A DNA stretch of 35,859 nt, taken from Halobacterium sp. CBA1126. Its GTDB lineage: Archaea; Halobacteriota; Halobacteria; Halobacteriales; Halobacteriaceae. The DNA is taken from assembly GCF_009741975.1 (NCBI RefSeq), contig NZ_WPCF01000013.1:1-35859 (forward strand). Direction: 5' to 3'. The translations under genes and the position numbers were made by a program. The notes beneath the pieces were generated by a model that searched no databases, had not been told where the DNA came from, and saw only the letters and a list, made by a program, of their open reading frames with translations. This document shows positions 14,748-21,897 of the stretch, one piece after another (position 1 is the stretch's first letter; each line of letters opens with the position of its first letter).

Positions 14748-15227
14748 ATGAGCACTCAAACTCAGACGGGGATGCCGACGACGAACGAGCGCACCCGACA
14801 CGGGGCGCTCAGTCGGGTCTCGGAGGCGGCTGGTGAAGCAAAGCGCATCGCGGCCTCGGCGGGCGCACTCGGTGTGCGTTCGACGGTCCGTCACGAAGCA
14901 CGGCAGCGTGGTGTTGCTGTCACATCCGAAGACGGCGTCACGGACACGCTCGTAGCGGCCTCCCAGGTCGGCGGGGTCAACCTGATCGGGGTGATGTTCG
15001 CGATCATCATGGCGGCCGCGATCGGCATGGTCGGGACGACCGTCATCTCCTCGATCGACCAGTCCATCGATCAGCCGGAGGGATCGAAATATCAGAACGC
15101 GAGCGATTCGATCGCGAGCGGCTTCGCGAACGCGATGGGGCTGACTGACATCGTGTTCCTCGTGCTGATGTTCGTGGTCGTGATCGGCGCGCTCTTCCTC
15201 GCCCGGCGAGCACAGGGCGGGATGTAA
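14748..15227 (+). CDS. Putative major virion/envelope protein 1 (two C-terminal TM spans)
   Basis: 159 residues: a hydrophilic N-terminal region (1-72), TM1 (GGVNLIGVMFAIIMAAAIGMVGTTVISSI), a 28-residue polar loop, TM2 (GLTDIVFLVLMFVVVIGALFLA) and a basic end RRAQGGM. Its TM halves are almost identical, in DNA as well as protein, to the next gene. Short proteins with an expendable N-terminus and two spans around a small polar loop are the architecture of spindle-shaped-virus capsid proteins (SSV1 VP1/VP3, His1 VP21), where the N-terminus can be removed. The function is inferred from architecture, duplication and position; no sequence match was tested. Confidence 0.7.
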   Translation: MSTQTQTGMPTTNERTRHGALSRVSEAAGEAKRIAASAGALGVRSTVRHEARQRGVAVTSEDGVTDTLVAASQVGGVNLIGVMFAIIMAAAIGMVGTTVISSIDQSIDQPEGSKYQNASDSIASGFANAMGLTDIVFLVLMFVVVIGALFLARRAQGGM

Positions 15228-15229
15228 CC

Positions 15230-15655
15230 ATGACCGTGAGCACAGAGGTAGCGAACGGCTCACGGCTTCGTGCGGCCGGCAGCCGCCTCCGAACAGCGGC
15301 AGCCGACGGTGCAGCGACTGGCGTGCGTGACGCAGCGGCGCGACAGCACGCGCAGCTGGCATCGTCCTCCCAGGTCGGCGGGGTCAACCTGATCGGGGTG
15401 ATGTTCGCGATCATCATGGCGGCCGCAATCGGCATGATCGGGACGACCGTCATCTCCTCGATCAGCAACTCGGTGACCGACCGCGACCTCTCGTCGGTCG
15501 CTGCGGAGAATCAAACCGTTTACGAGAACGCGTCTGAAAGCATCGGCACCGGCTTCGCGAACGCGATGGGGCTGACGGACATCGTGTTCCTCGTGCTGAT
15601 GTTCGTGGTCGTGATCGGCGCGCTCTTCCTCGCCCGGCGAGCACAGGGCGGGTAA
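15230..15655 (+). CDS. Putative major virion/envelope protein 2 (paralogue of 14748-15227)
   Basis: 141 residues, 2 bp after the stop of its paralogue. The N-terminal 45 residues are unrelated to the paralogue (alanine- and arginine-rich), but from SQVGGVNLIGVMFAIIMAAAIGM onward the TM1 region matches with only I/V changes, and the end from FANAMGLTD to RRAQGG is identical. The polar loop differs in sequence and length (NSVTDRDLSSVAAENQTVYENASES here, with NQT and NAS sequons). Conserved spans with free N-termini and loops suggest the two co-assemble in one lipid layer and expose different surfaces. Confidence 0.7.
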   Translation: MTVSTEVANGSRLRAAGSRLRTAAADGAATGVRDAAARQHAQLASSSQVGGVNLIGVMFAIIMAAAIGMIGTTVISSISNSVTDRDLSSVAAENQTVYENASESIGTGFANAMGLTDIVFLVLMFVVVIGALFLARRAQGG

Positions 15656-15679
15656 CTCCCACACCACACCCCTCTACTT

Positions 15680-16294
15680 ATGGCAAGTATCAAAGAAACA
15701 CTGGCAAGACTGCGAGAGCAGGCATCGGGCGACGAGTGGGCAGAACGCAAGCAGTATCAGGACGCTCGTGAGAAGGCGGAAAAAGAGCGTGCACGGCAAG
15801 AAGAGAAGAAGAAAGCGCGGAAGAAAGCCCGGCAGGAACGCCGTGAGCGAGAACGGGAACGCATCCGCGAAGAAGAACTCAAGAAAGCGCGCCGTGACCA
15901 ACAGTCCACGACTGACCGCATCATGAGCGCGCTCGATACGGCAATGGACGCAGGGGGCTCGCAGTCGTCTGCGATTGATCAGGTCGTCGGGACGCGGGGA
16001 ACGACGTCAGCACAAGCAATCAATCGCGATAACGACGCGGCGGCCGAGGAGTTCCTGCTCGGCGTTGATGCTGACGGGAATGGCAGCGTCGAGTCTGATG
16101 AGCTGTTCCTGCTCGAAACGGACTCGCAGGTTGACCCTGCCCTCGTCGCTGCGTTCCAAGGCGGCGAGCAGTCAGAGACCCGCCAGCAGCAGCCACAGTC
16201 ACAACAGCAGTCTCGGTCGCGGTCGAGGCAGTCGTCCCAGTCACAGTCGGAGTCGCAGTCACTCGACGACGGATTGGACGACTTGCTCTTCTAA
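15680..16294 (+). CDS. Basic coiled-coil protein with one EF-hand loop and a DDLLF tail (204 aa)
   Basis: Residues 20-75 are a very basic helix (KEKARQEEKKKARKKARQERRERERERIREEELKK as dispersed clusters), striking in a haloarchaeon, whose proteins are normally acidic; nucleic-acid or membrane-surface binding is likely. Residues 130-141 are a textbook EF-hand loop, DADGNGSVESDE, with D1, D3, N5, S7, E9 and E12. Residues 165-195 are Gln/Ser/Arg-rich and disordered, and the protein ends LDDGLDDLLF. The 1360-residue protein ends with a similar GIDDLL. A particle-internal, DNA-binding or scaffold protein is plausible. Confidence 0.68.
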   Translation: MASIKETLARLREQASGDEWAERKQYQDAREKAEKERARQEEKKKARKKARQERRERERERIREEELKKARRDQQSTTDRIMSALDTAMDAGGSQSSAIDQVVGTRGTTSAQAINRDNDAAAEEFLLGVDADGNGSVESDELFLLETDSQVDPALVAAFQGGEQSETRQQQPQSQQQSRSRSRQSSQSQSESQSLDDGLDDLLF

Positions 16295-16319
16295 CCACTG
16301 TTATTTTGCCGTCTGTGTG

Positions 16320-16337
16320 ACGAACTTCTAAGTTCGT
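16320..16337. promoter_or_regulatory. 18-bp inverted repeat in the 61-bp gap before the 161-aa gene
   Basis: ACGAACTT-CT-AAGTTCGT, perfect 8-bp arms around a 2-bp centre, lies 26 bp after the stop of the coiled-coil gene and 18 bp before the next ATG. Such a tight palindrome fits an operator better than a terminator, since the loop would be too small. The T-rich TTATTTT upstream could be a TATA element. Confidence 0.5.
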
Positions 16338-16355
16338 GGCGGCCCATCATCACGT

Positions 16356-16841
16356 ATGGAGCAGCGGATTGTCGGGCTCGTCTTCGTGGCGATCCTCCTG
16401 ATGGCGGGGATTGGAATCGCCCAGTCGGGCTTTCAAACGGCAGTGACGGAGGGACAGCCAGGGTCAACCGTCCACGAGCAGTGGACTGTGAACACGGGAG
16501 AGCCGGTGTCTCTCTCGGAGAGCAATCGCGATAATGTTGTCTATCAAGCCGCGACAGACGTGTCCGTGACGGCTGACAACCAGACGGTTGCCCAGTCAGG
16601 CAATTGGACGTGGAACCGGCATAACGGGACGATAGTGGCGTTGGCAGGCGGGACACTCTCCGATGGAGAGACTGCGAACATCACGTATGGGTACGCGGAA
16701 CCCTCAAATGAGCAGTCGCTCGCCAAGGAAACAATGATGTTCGTCCCCGGGACGCTTGGTGATGTCCTAATCCTCGTTCTTGGAATCGCCCTGCTGTTGG
16801 GTGCGTTTGTGGTGATGGCGCGCTCTGGAGGGGGTCTCTAA
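16356..16841 (+). CDS. Secreted glycoprotein-like protein with N- and C-terminal spans (161 aa)
   Basis: MEQRIVGLVFVAILLMAGIGIAQSGFQ is a signal peptide or first span. About 100 exposed residues are beta-rich with N-glycosylation sequons (NQT, NWT, NGT, NIT), then the C-terminal span TLGDVLILVLGIALLLGAFVVMA and short basic end RSGGGL. The TM-exposed-TM-basic layout repeats that of the putative major proteins on a larger scale, so this may be a minor envelope protein. Its stop overlaps the next ATG by one base (TAATG). Confidence 0.68.
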   Translation: MEQRIVGLVFVAILLMAGIGIAQSGFQTAVTEGQPGSTVHEQWTVNTGEPVSLSESNRDNVVYQAATDVSVTADNQTVAQSGNWTWNRHNGTIVALAGGTLSDGETANITYGYAEPSNEQSLAKETMMFVPGTLGDVLILVLGIALLLGAFVVMARSGGGL

Positions 16842-17167
16842 TGCTTCTCGGCGTGTTCCTGGCAATCGTCGCGATGGCGTTTGTCGTGTCCCTGGCGACA
16901 GTCGGGGCAAGTGCGTTCCTAACGATTCGCGGGCGTACAGAGCCACTGATGGACGCAATCGGCGGGCTTTTGGCCGCTATTCTCTGGGGGATCTGCGCTC
17001 TCTCAGCGACGAACCTCGAGGTCGTCCGTGATGGCGGCATCACGAGCTCGTCCGAGCCAATGCTGACGTATCTATTCGTTGCGCTGGCAGCCGGCATGAC
17101 GATCGTGGGTGTGATGGGGACGACGTTCCTCCTGGATGTTTTCGACGTGGAAGCGTCGCATCGGTAA
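16841..17167 (+). CDS. Three-span membrane protein (108 aa)
   Basis: Spans at about residues 3-25 (LGVFLAIVAMAFVVSLATVGASAFL), 38-55 (IGGLLAAILWGICALSA) and 74-97 (LTYLFVALAAGMTIVGVMGTTFLL), ending VFDVEASHR. One-base stop/start overlap with the preceding gene. No family recognised; small polytopic proteins of this kind fill the assembly operon. Confidence 0.68.
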   Translation: MLLGVFLAIVAMAFVVSLATVGASAFLTIRGRTEPLMDAIGGLLAAILWGICALSATNLEVVRDGGITSSSEPMLTYLFVALAAGMTIVGVMGTTFLLDVFDVEASHR

Positions 17168-17265
17168 GACAAGCGTCCTGTTAACGGACGTAAAACATAC
17201 TGGCGGTTTTAGTTCGTGCGTGCTATTGTCTCCAGTATGGATAACTCTTCGTCGAGGTGGAGCTG
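17168..17265. promoter_or_regulatory. Promoter/operator before the 1360-aa gene
   Basis: Contains CGGACGTAAAACAT (17185-17198), 13 of 14 bases identical to the block in the divergent promoter at 14692-14705, and followed in both places by a T-rich run (17207-17211 here). A small inverted pair CGTCC/GGACG surrounds GTTAAC at 17180-17185. A nine-codon reading frame from ATG 17238 stops at the real start region and may act as a leader. GAGGTGG at 17254-17260 is the ribosome-binding site for ATG 17266. Confidence 0.55.
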
Positions 17266-20200
17266 ATGGCGGACGACGTTGACAGCGCCGACGGATGGGG
17301 CTCGAGTAGTTCTGACCCGCCGGACACGGGGGAGTCGGGCGACGCCGACAGCGCCGAAGGATGGGGAGAGAGCAGTCCCGACCCGCCCGAAACAGGCGAG
17401 CCCGGGGACGCAGACAGCGCCGAAAATTGGGGCACGAGCGACCCTGTTGATTACGACGACTCGGGCGGCTCTGATACGAGCAACTCTAGCAGTGGCGACT
17501 CTAGCGGCTCAGACGACGGCGGCAGCGACGGCGGGAACACGTCGGGCTCAGACAGCTCAATCGACCCGTCAACCCCGCAGGGTCCCACCGGGACGCAGCC
17601 CGATGGCTCGGACCCGCCGAGCCAGGACGACGAAGGTAGCCCCCTGAATACGGTCCAACCATGGCCTCCAGCCCCTCCCCAGGATGGAGGTGGCACGGAC
17701 ACAGGCTCGGCCGGGCAACCCGACGGTGGCTCGAGCAGCGCTGACCCGCCGGAGACGGGCGAGCCGGGCGACGTCGACAGCGTCGAAGGATGGGGCATGA
17801 GCAGCCCTGACCCACCGGAAACGGGCGAGCCGGGAGACGTCGACAGCGCTGAAGGATGGGGCAACCCGCAGTTAACACCCGAGCAGGCCGCAGCAAGCAT
17901 CGCACAGGACGTTGACGGCGTCTCACAGAACGACCTGACGTTCGTCGACGGCGAGTTATCGAGGGGGTCACAAGAAGAGCTCGGGCAGGCTGCCCTCGAG
18001 GACTCGCTGGGACAGCAGACCGCGCAAGACCTCCAGATCGGCGAGGACTTCACGTACGACATGGACACTGGAGCGGCAGAACTCACGCCGTACGGCGAAA
18101 AGGAACTCGCGCGTCAACAAGTCGAAGAGTTCAACATCGGAGACCTCGAGGCCGGTGAGGATTTCGAGGTGACGTACAACTCGGACGCCACGGGGAACGC
18201 ATCCGGCGACGGAGAATCCGGGGAGAGTCCTGTCGATGTATCGCTCACGGAGTCTGGGCAGGAGGCGGTCGCGCAAGCACAGCAGAACCTGCGCGCGGGC
18301 GCTGCGGCGGCTACGTCCGGTAGTGGAGAGATGGCCCGCGGGACGGACGCGACGGACTTCGGTGCGTTCGATGACGCGATCTCCCGCGTGGAGCAGGCGG
18401 TCGAATCGGAGAATCAGGGGATGGACGCCGGCGAGGACTTCACCGTCGGTATCATCGAATCGGGAGAGTTCACAGCAACTCAAATATCTGATGACAGCCC
18501 GAACACGGCTGTAGAGAATCCACCAGGAACGCCGCGTTCTCGGGCTGGTGCAACCGGAAACATCGGCGACAATCTTCCAGAGTCCTCAACGGCAGGGTCT
18601 AGCGAAAACGTCACTGGGCTCGCCGGGTTCCTCAACCTCGACGCCGACACCGTCCGCGAGGCAAACACCATGTCCGAGGACGCCATCGACACGACAGTCG
18701 CTCTCTTCGCACAGGGCGAGGACGTCGGACTTGACACGGACGTGACCGATGCCCTCACCAAGAGCGGCGGACTCCTCACCGAAGAGGAAGAGGCAGACCT
18801 GCGAGACCGCGCCCAGAGGCTGGAGGACGAATACGCGTTCATCGGCGACACGCTCGAAGAAGAAGTGACCGAGCTTACCGGCAGCGAGAACGCCGGGAGT
18901 ATCGCCCAGGGCGTAGGCACCATCGTTGATCAGGCTCCCGCGAACGTTGACCGCGCCATCCTGCTCGGCGAGACCGGGATTGAAACCGCACAGAACGCGC
19001 CCGAGGTTGGCATCCCAGAGACGCTGGGGGCCGCCGCTGGAGTGACGGAAGTCTTCGCCAGGCAGATGACGGAGTCTGCAAAAGAAAACCCCTACCAGCT
19101 CGGCGGTGAGATCGTCGGCGGAGCCGTAATCGGGACGGCCGCCTTCAAGGGCATCGAGACGGCGGGCGACATCCGTCGGAGTGCTACATTGTCCACCGAC
19201 GGCGAGGTCGATTACAGTGAGATTACAGACGAACACGGCGCTCAGGGTGACCTTCCACAATTCGAGACAGGGCCGGGAGCGCCGACCCGGGAGGCGGTGA
19301 GCGAAGTTTCAGAGCGTGCCGCCGACCAGCCCCAAGTAGTCTCTGAAGCAGGTGATTTCGGCATTCCCGAGGCGGCCGGATTCCGGATAGGTGAGATTAC
19401 CGCACCGCGAGTGCGTTCTGTAAAAGACGCCATTAACCAGCCGCTTTCGATGGGGGAATCTCTGGGATACCGTGCTGGAACTCAGACGAGAAACACTATT
19501 CAGACGGTTGAAGACGCGGTTTCCCAAGACTTCGAAACGTCCAGCATGCCCTTCCCGTCGTCCTCACGGCCGACGCAGAAAATCACCGAACCGGCCGGGG
19601 ACCTCGTAGAGAGTTCACAGCGCCGCGCAACTTCCGCCCGAGATATTGTTGACCGTCCACTCGATGCTGCAGAAGACGCGGGGTTCCGTGTGGGGGAGTC
19701 CGTCGGCAGAGGCGTTCAGACTGGTCAGAACCTCGTTGACCAGCCGCTTTCGGCAGGCGAATCTCTGGGGTTCCGTGTGGGGGAGTCCGTCGGCAGAGGC
19801 GTTCAGACTGGTCAGAACCTCGTTGACCAGCCGCTTTCGGCAGGCGAATCTCTGGGATTCCGTGTGGGAGAGTCCGCCGGCAGAGGCTTGAATCTCGCTA
19901 AAACAGTTGCCGGTGAGAAGAAGGCGAGCTTATCAGACAGCGCGTTGGGGGAGCGTGTTAGGTCTCAACTGCAAGCCGTTGACGGAACGATATTCGAGCC
20001 GGCCGAACAACTCGGTCGTGACGTCGGCGAGTCCATCGGCGAGTCTGTCTCGGATATTGAGGCTCGTCGTGATAACCCCCGTCCGCTGAGTAGTGTTCTC
20101 TATCACGGCACGCAAGCAGAGTTCGACGCTGATTTCGAAGTGGGTGAAGGTGCATCCGAGCTGCCGGGATTATTCACTTCGCCTGACGCAAGCCCGATTG

Positions 20201-21348
20201 CGTTACAAGGGGCAGGAACGGGCTGGCCATCGCCGACGCTGAAACCGCGCCTACCTAGCATCGGCGGGAAGAGCGACCGGTTCGTCGGCCTGCCCGGAGA
20301 CGATGTTCGCGGAATGCCCGAGGACGCAACCGGGGCAGGCTACGCTGTCAAGCAAGGAGACGAGGTCGTCGAGTCCGGGCTCGGGCGTGGGGAAGCGAAA
20401 GCAAAAGCGAGTGACATGGATGACGCGGAGGTGGCTCCGGACCCCACGACCAGTGGATACGAGTTCCTGACGGAGAACGCAGAAGCGGACGCGGCGTACG
20501 TGCGTCCCGAAGGCGGGAGAACAACTGAACTCGAATCTATCTTCCCGCCGGAAAGCGAGTTCACGAAGACAGGGACTATTGGTGTCCGCGTCGGGCGAAA
20601 ACAGATTCCGGGAACAGACGTCGATGTCCCGGGAACGGGGCGAAAGGTTCCGCTTGATCTGTTCGAGCGAGCGGACCGTTCTGCGGGCGACAGTTCGCCC
20701 GGTCCGTCGCTAGAGGCCCTCGATGAAGGTGGGACCACGACAGCAGTGCGTGTCAGCCGAGACCTCGACCGCCTCGGGGACGGCGATGGGTCGGCGGCTG
20801 CTGGCGGCGCATACACTGGGGGCGCCGCAACTGCCCTGATTTCGGGTACCGAGCGAACGAGCGACACGGTTAGTGGGCCGCAGGGAACACCAGCAACAGG
20901 GTCGGAGGGGAGCTCCGTCACCAACGACGGAGAAAGCGTGGGTTCGGGGTTCGGAGAACCGACCGGTTTTCCCTTCGAATTCCTTTCTAGCCCACCGAGT
21001 AGTCCGGGGTCTTCGGGCAGTCCCGGCGGTTCAGGCTCACCAGGCGGCCCTGGTGGTTCTGGTCCTCCAGGGTCGCCCAGCAGTCCCGGTAGCCCAGGCA
21101 GCCCCGGTAGTTCTAGCACCTCCAGCATTATTGGCGGCTCTAGTGCACCCACCAATCCATCGTCACCGAATTCCCGCGTCGACCGTGATGACGATCGGAA
21201 GAAAAAGAAGGAACAGAACGCCCTCAGCATTATCGGCGGGTCGGATACCTACTCGTACGGCGTTGAGAGTGCGGGTAGCCTCCTGTTCGGCGACTCTTCG
21301 TCGTCCTCGTCGTCACGGTCGGAGGAGGGGATCGATGATCTGCTATGA
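17266..21348 (+). CDS. Giant mosaic protein: acidic repeats, helical repeats, ART-like segment, collagen-like tail (1360 aa)
   Basis: ATG 17266 is chosen for its GAGGTGG site; GTG 17257 is possible. Residues 6-60 and 160-200 hold 22-residue repeats of the type DSAEGWG-SSPDPPETGEPGD. Residues 215-410 repeat a GEDF-x-V...LT-x-x-G unit three times. A Gly/Ala hydrophobic patch sits near 613-629. Residues about 700-895 are 29-residue helical repeats (GFRVGES...QPLSAGESL). Y946-H947-G948-T949, then GLFTSPDASP, and E1088-L-E1090 (ELESIFPPESEF) resemble ADP-ribosyltransferase landmarks. Residues 1240-1285 are a Gly-Ser-Pro collagen-like stretch, and the end is GIDDLL. It is uninterrupted and highly acidic. 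A large structural or ejected particle protein is the best guess. Confidence 0.72.
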   Translation: MADDVDSADGWGSSSSDPPDTGESGDADSAEGWGESSPDPPETGEPGDADSAENWGTSDPVDYDDSGGSDTSNSSSGDSSGSDDGGSDGGNTSGSDSSIDPSTPQGPTGTQPDGSDPPSQDDEGSPLNTVQPWPPAPPQDGGGTDTGSAGQPDGGSSSADPPETGEPGDVDSVEGWGMSSPDPPETGEPGDVDSAEGWGNPQLTPEQAAASIAQDVDGVSQNDLTFVDGELSRGSQEELGQAALEDSLGQQTAQDLQIGEDFTYDMDTGAAELTPYGEKELARQQVEEFNIGDLEAGEDFEVTYNSDATGNASGDGESGESPVDVSLTESGQEAVAQAQQNLRAGAAAATSGSGEMARGTDATDFGAFDDAISRVEQAVESENQGMDAGEDFTVGIIESGEFTATQISDDSPNTAVENPPGTPRSRAGATGNIGDNLPESSTAGSSENVTGLAGFLNLDADTVREANTMSEDAIDTTVALFAQGEDVGLDTDVTDALTKSGGLLTEEEEADLRDRAQRLEDEYAFIGDTLEEEVTELTGSENAGSIAQGVGTIVDQAPANVDRAILLGETGIETAQNAPEVGIPETLGAAAGVTEVFARQMTESAKENPYQLGGEIVGGAVIGTAAFKGIETAGDIRRSATLSTDGEVDYSEITDEHGAQGDLPQFETGPGAPTREAVSEVSERAADQPQVVSEAGDFGIPEAAGFRIGEITAPRVRSVKDAINQPLSMGESLGYRAGTQTRNTIQTVEDAVSQDFETSSMPFPSSSRPTQKITEPAGDLVESSQRRATSARDIVDRPLDAAEDAGFRVGESVGRGVQTGQNLVDQPLSAGESLGFRVGESVGRGVQTGQNLVDQPLSAGESLGFRVGESAGRGLNLAKTVAGEKKASLSDSALGERVRSQLQAVDGTIFEPAEQLGRDVGESIGESVSDIEARRDNPRPLSSVLYHGTQAEFDADFEVGEGASELPGLFTSPDASPIALQGAGTGWPSPTLKPRLPSIGGKSDRFVGLPGDDVRGMPEDATGAGYAVKQGDEVVESGLGRGEAKAKASDMDDAEVAPDPTTSGYEFLTENAEADAAYVRPEGGRTTELESIFPPESEFTKTGTIGVRVGRKQIPGTDVDVPGTGRKVPLDLFERADRSAGDSSPGPSLEALDEGGTTTAVRVSRDLDRLGDGDGSAAAGGAYTGGAATALISGTERTSDTVSGPQGTPATGSEGSSVTNDGESVGSGFGEPTGFPFEFLSSPPSSPGSSGSPGGSGSPGGPGGSGPPGSPSSPGSPGSPGSSSTSSIIGGSSAPTNPSSPNSRVDRDDDRKKKKEQNALSIIGGSDTYSYGVESAGSLLFGDSSSSSSSRSEEGIDDLL
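19681..19900 (+). repeat. 87-bp tandem repeat inside the 1360-aa gene
   Basis: Two nearly perfect 87-bp units (29 codons) start at 19681 and 19768, with a third partial, diverging unit from about 19855. Protein unit: GFRVGESVGRGVQTGQNLVD plus QPLSAGESL. Older, degenerate copies lie upstream (from about 19380, GFRIGEITAPRV...QPLSMGESLGYR). The near identity of the two central units shows a recent in-frame duplication. Confidence 0.9.
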
Positions 21349-21617
21349 GTCGCGACAATCGGCTCGTCCGGAGCGGGCAAGCCATCGAAATCGCGTGGGC
21401 GTTCGCCGTCCTAATCGCGGCGGCAGTCATCTACGCCATCTTCAAGGAGGTGTTCGTGCCGATGCTCGACGTCTTCCAGAAGCATTCACCGACGCAGTCG
21501 CTCGACACCGGACTCGCGTGGACAGCGACGATCTTCAACAACTTCCTGCTCATCGTTGTCGTGGTGTCGGTCCTGGGACTGATCGCGCTGGCAGTCTACC
21601 AGTCGCGGGGGTACTAG
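21345..21617 (+). CDS. Small TM-loop-TM protein (90 aa)
   Basis: Begins MSRDNRLVRSGQ; span 1 is about residues 13-35 (AIEIAWAFAVLIAAAVIYAIF). A roughly 30-residue loop follows (KEVFVPMLDVFQKHSPTQSLDTGLAW), then span 2 (TIFNNFLLIVVVVSVLGLIALAVY) and the basic end QSRGY. ATGA-coupled to the giant gene's stop (21345-21348). The layout parallels the putative major proteins. Function unknown; probably an envelope component. Confidence 0.7.
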   Translation: MSRDNRLVRSGQAIEIAWAFAVLIAAAVIYAIFKEVFVPMLDVFQKHSPTQSLDTGLAWTATIFNNFLLIVVVVSVLGLIALAVYQSRGY

Positions 21618-21621
21618 CCTA

Positions 21622-21897
21622 ATGGGACGCCTCGTCGATCTGGTGATGCTCCTGATTGCGATTTTGATGTTCCTCGTACTGCAGTTCATCGGCGGCGCAA
21701 TGCTGGATCCGATTCGGGATGCCATCCTCGCAGAAGGCGTCGCGAGCAGCTACGGGGCTGCAGAGAGTTTCGGCGGGATGATCGCGGTTGTGACGAAGTG
21801 GGCGCCACTGACGGGGCTCTTCGGAACAATCCTCTTGGTCGCGTACCGTGAGTTCCGCCGGCAGCGTATCACGGCCTCGACGGGGGTGCGCCGATGA
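21622..21897 (+). CDS. Small TM-loop-TM protein (91 aa)
   Basis: Span 1 MGRLVDLVMLLIAILMFLVLQFIGGAML, loop of about 30 residues, span 2 (WAPLTGLFGTILLVAYREF) and a strongly basic tail RRQRITASTGVRR. It starts 4 bp after the preceding stop and overlaps the large glycoprotein gene (ATGA at 21894). Function unknown; same architecture class as its neighbour. Confidence 0.7.
   Translation: MGRLVDLVMLLIAILMFLVLQFIGGAMLDPIRDAILAEGVASSYGAAESFGGMIAVVTKWAPLTGLFGTILLVAYREFRRQRITASTGVRR

Noticed and set aside
19681-19900. CRISPR-like or VNTR repeat array
   Set aside because: The 87-bp units are contiguous, in frame and coding, with no spacers.
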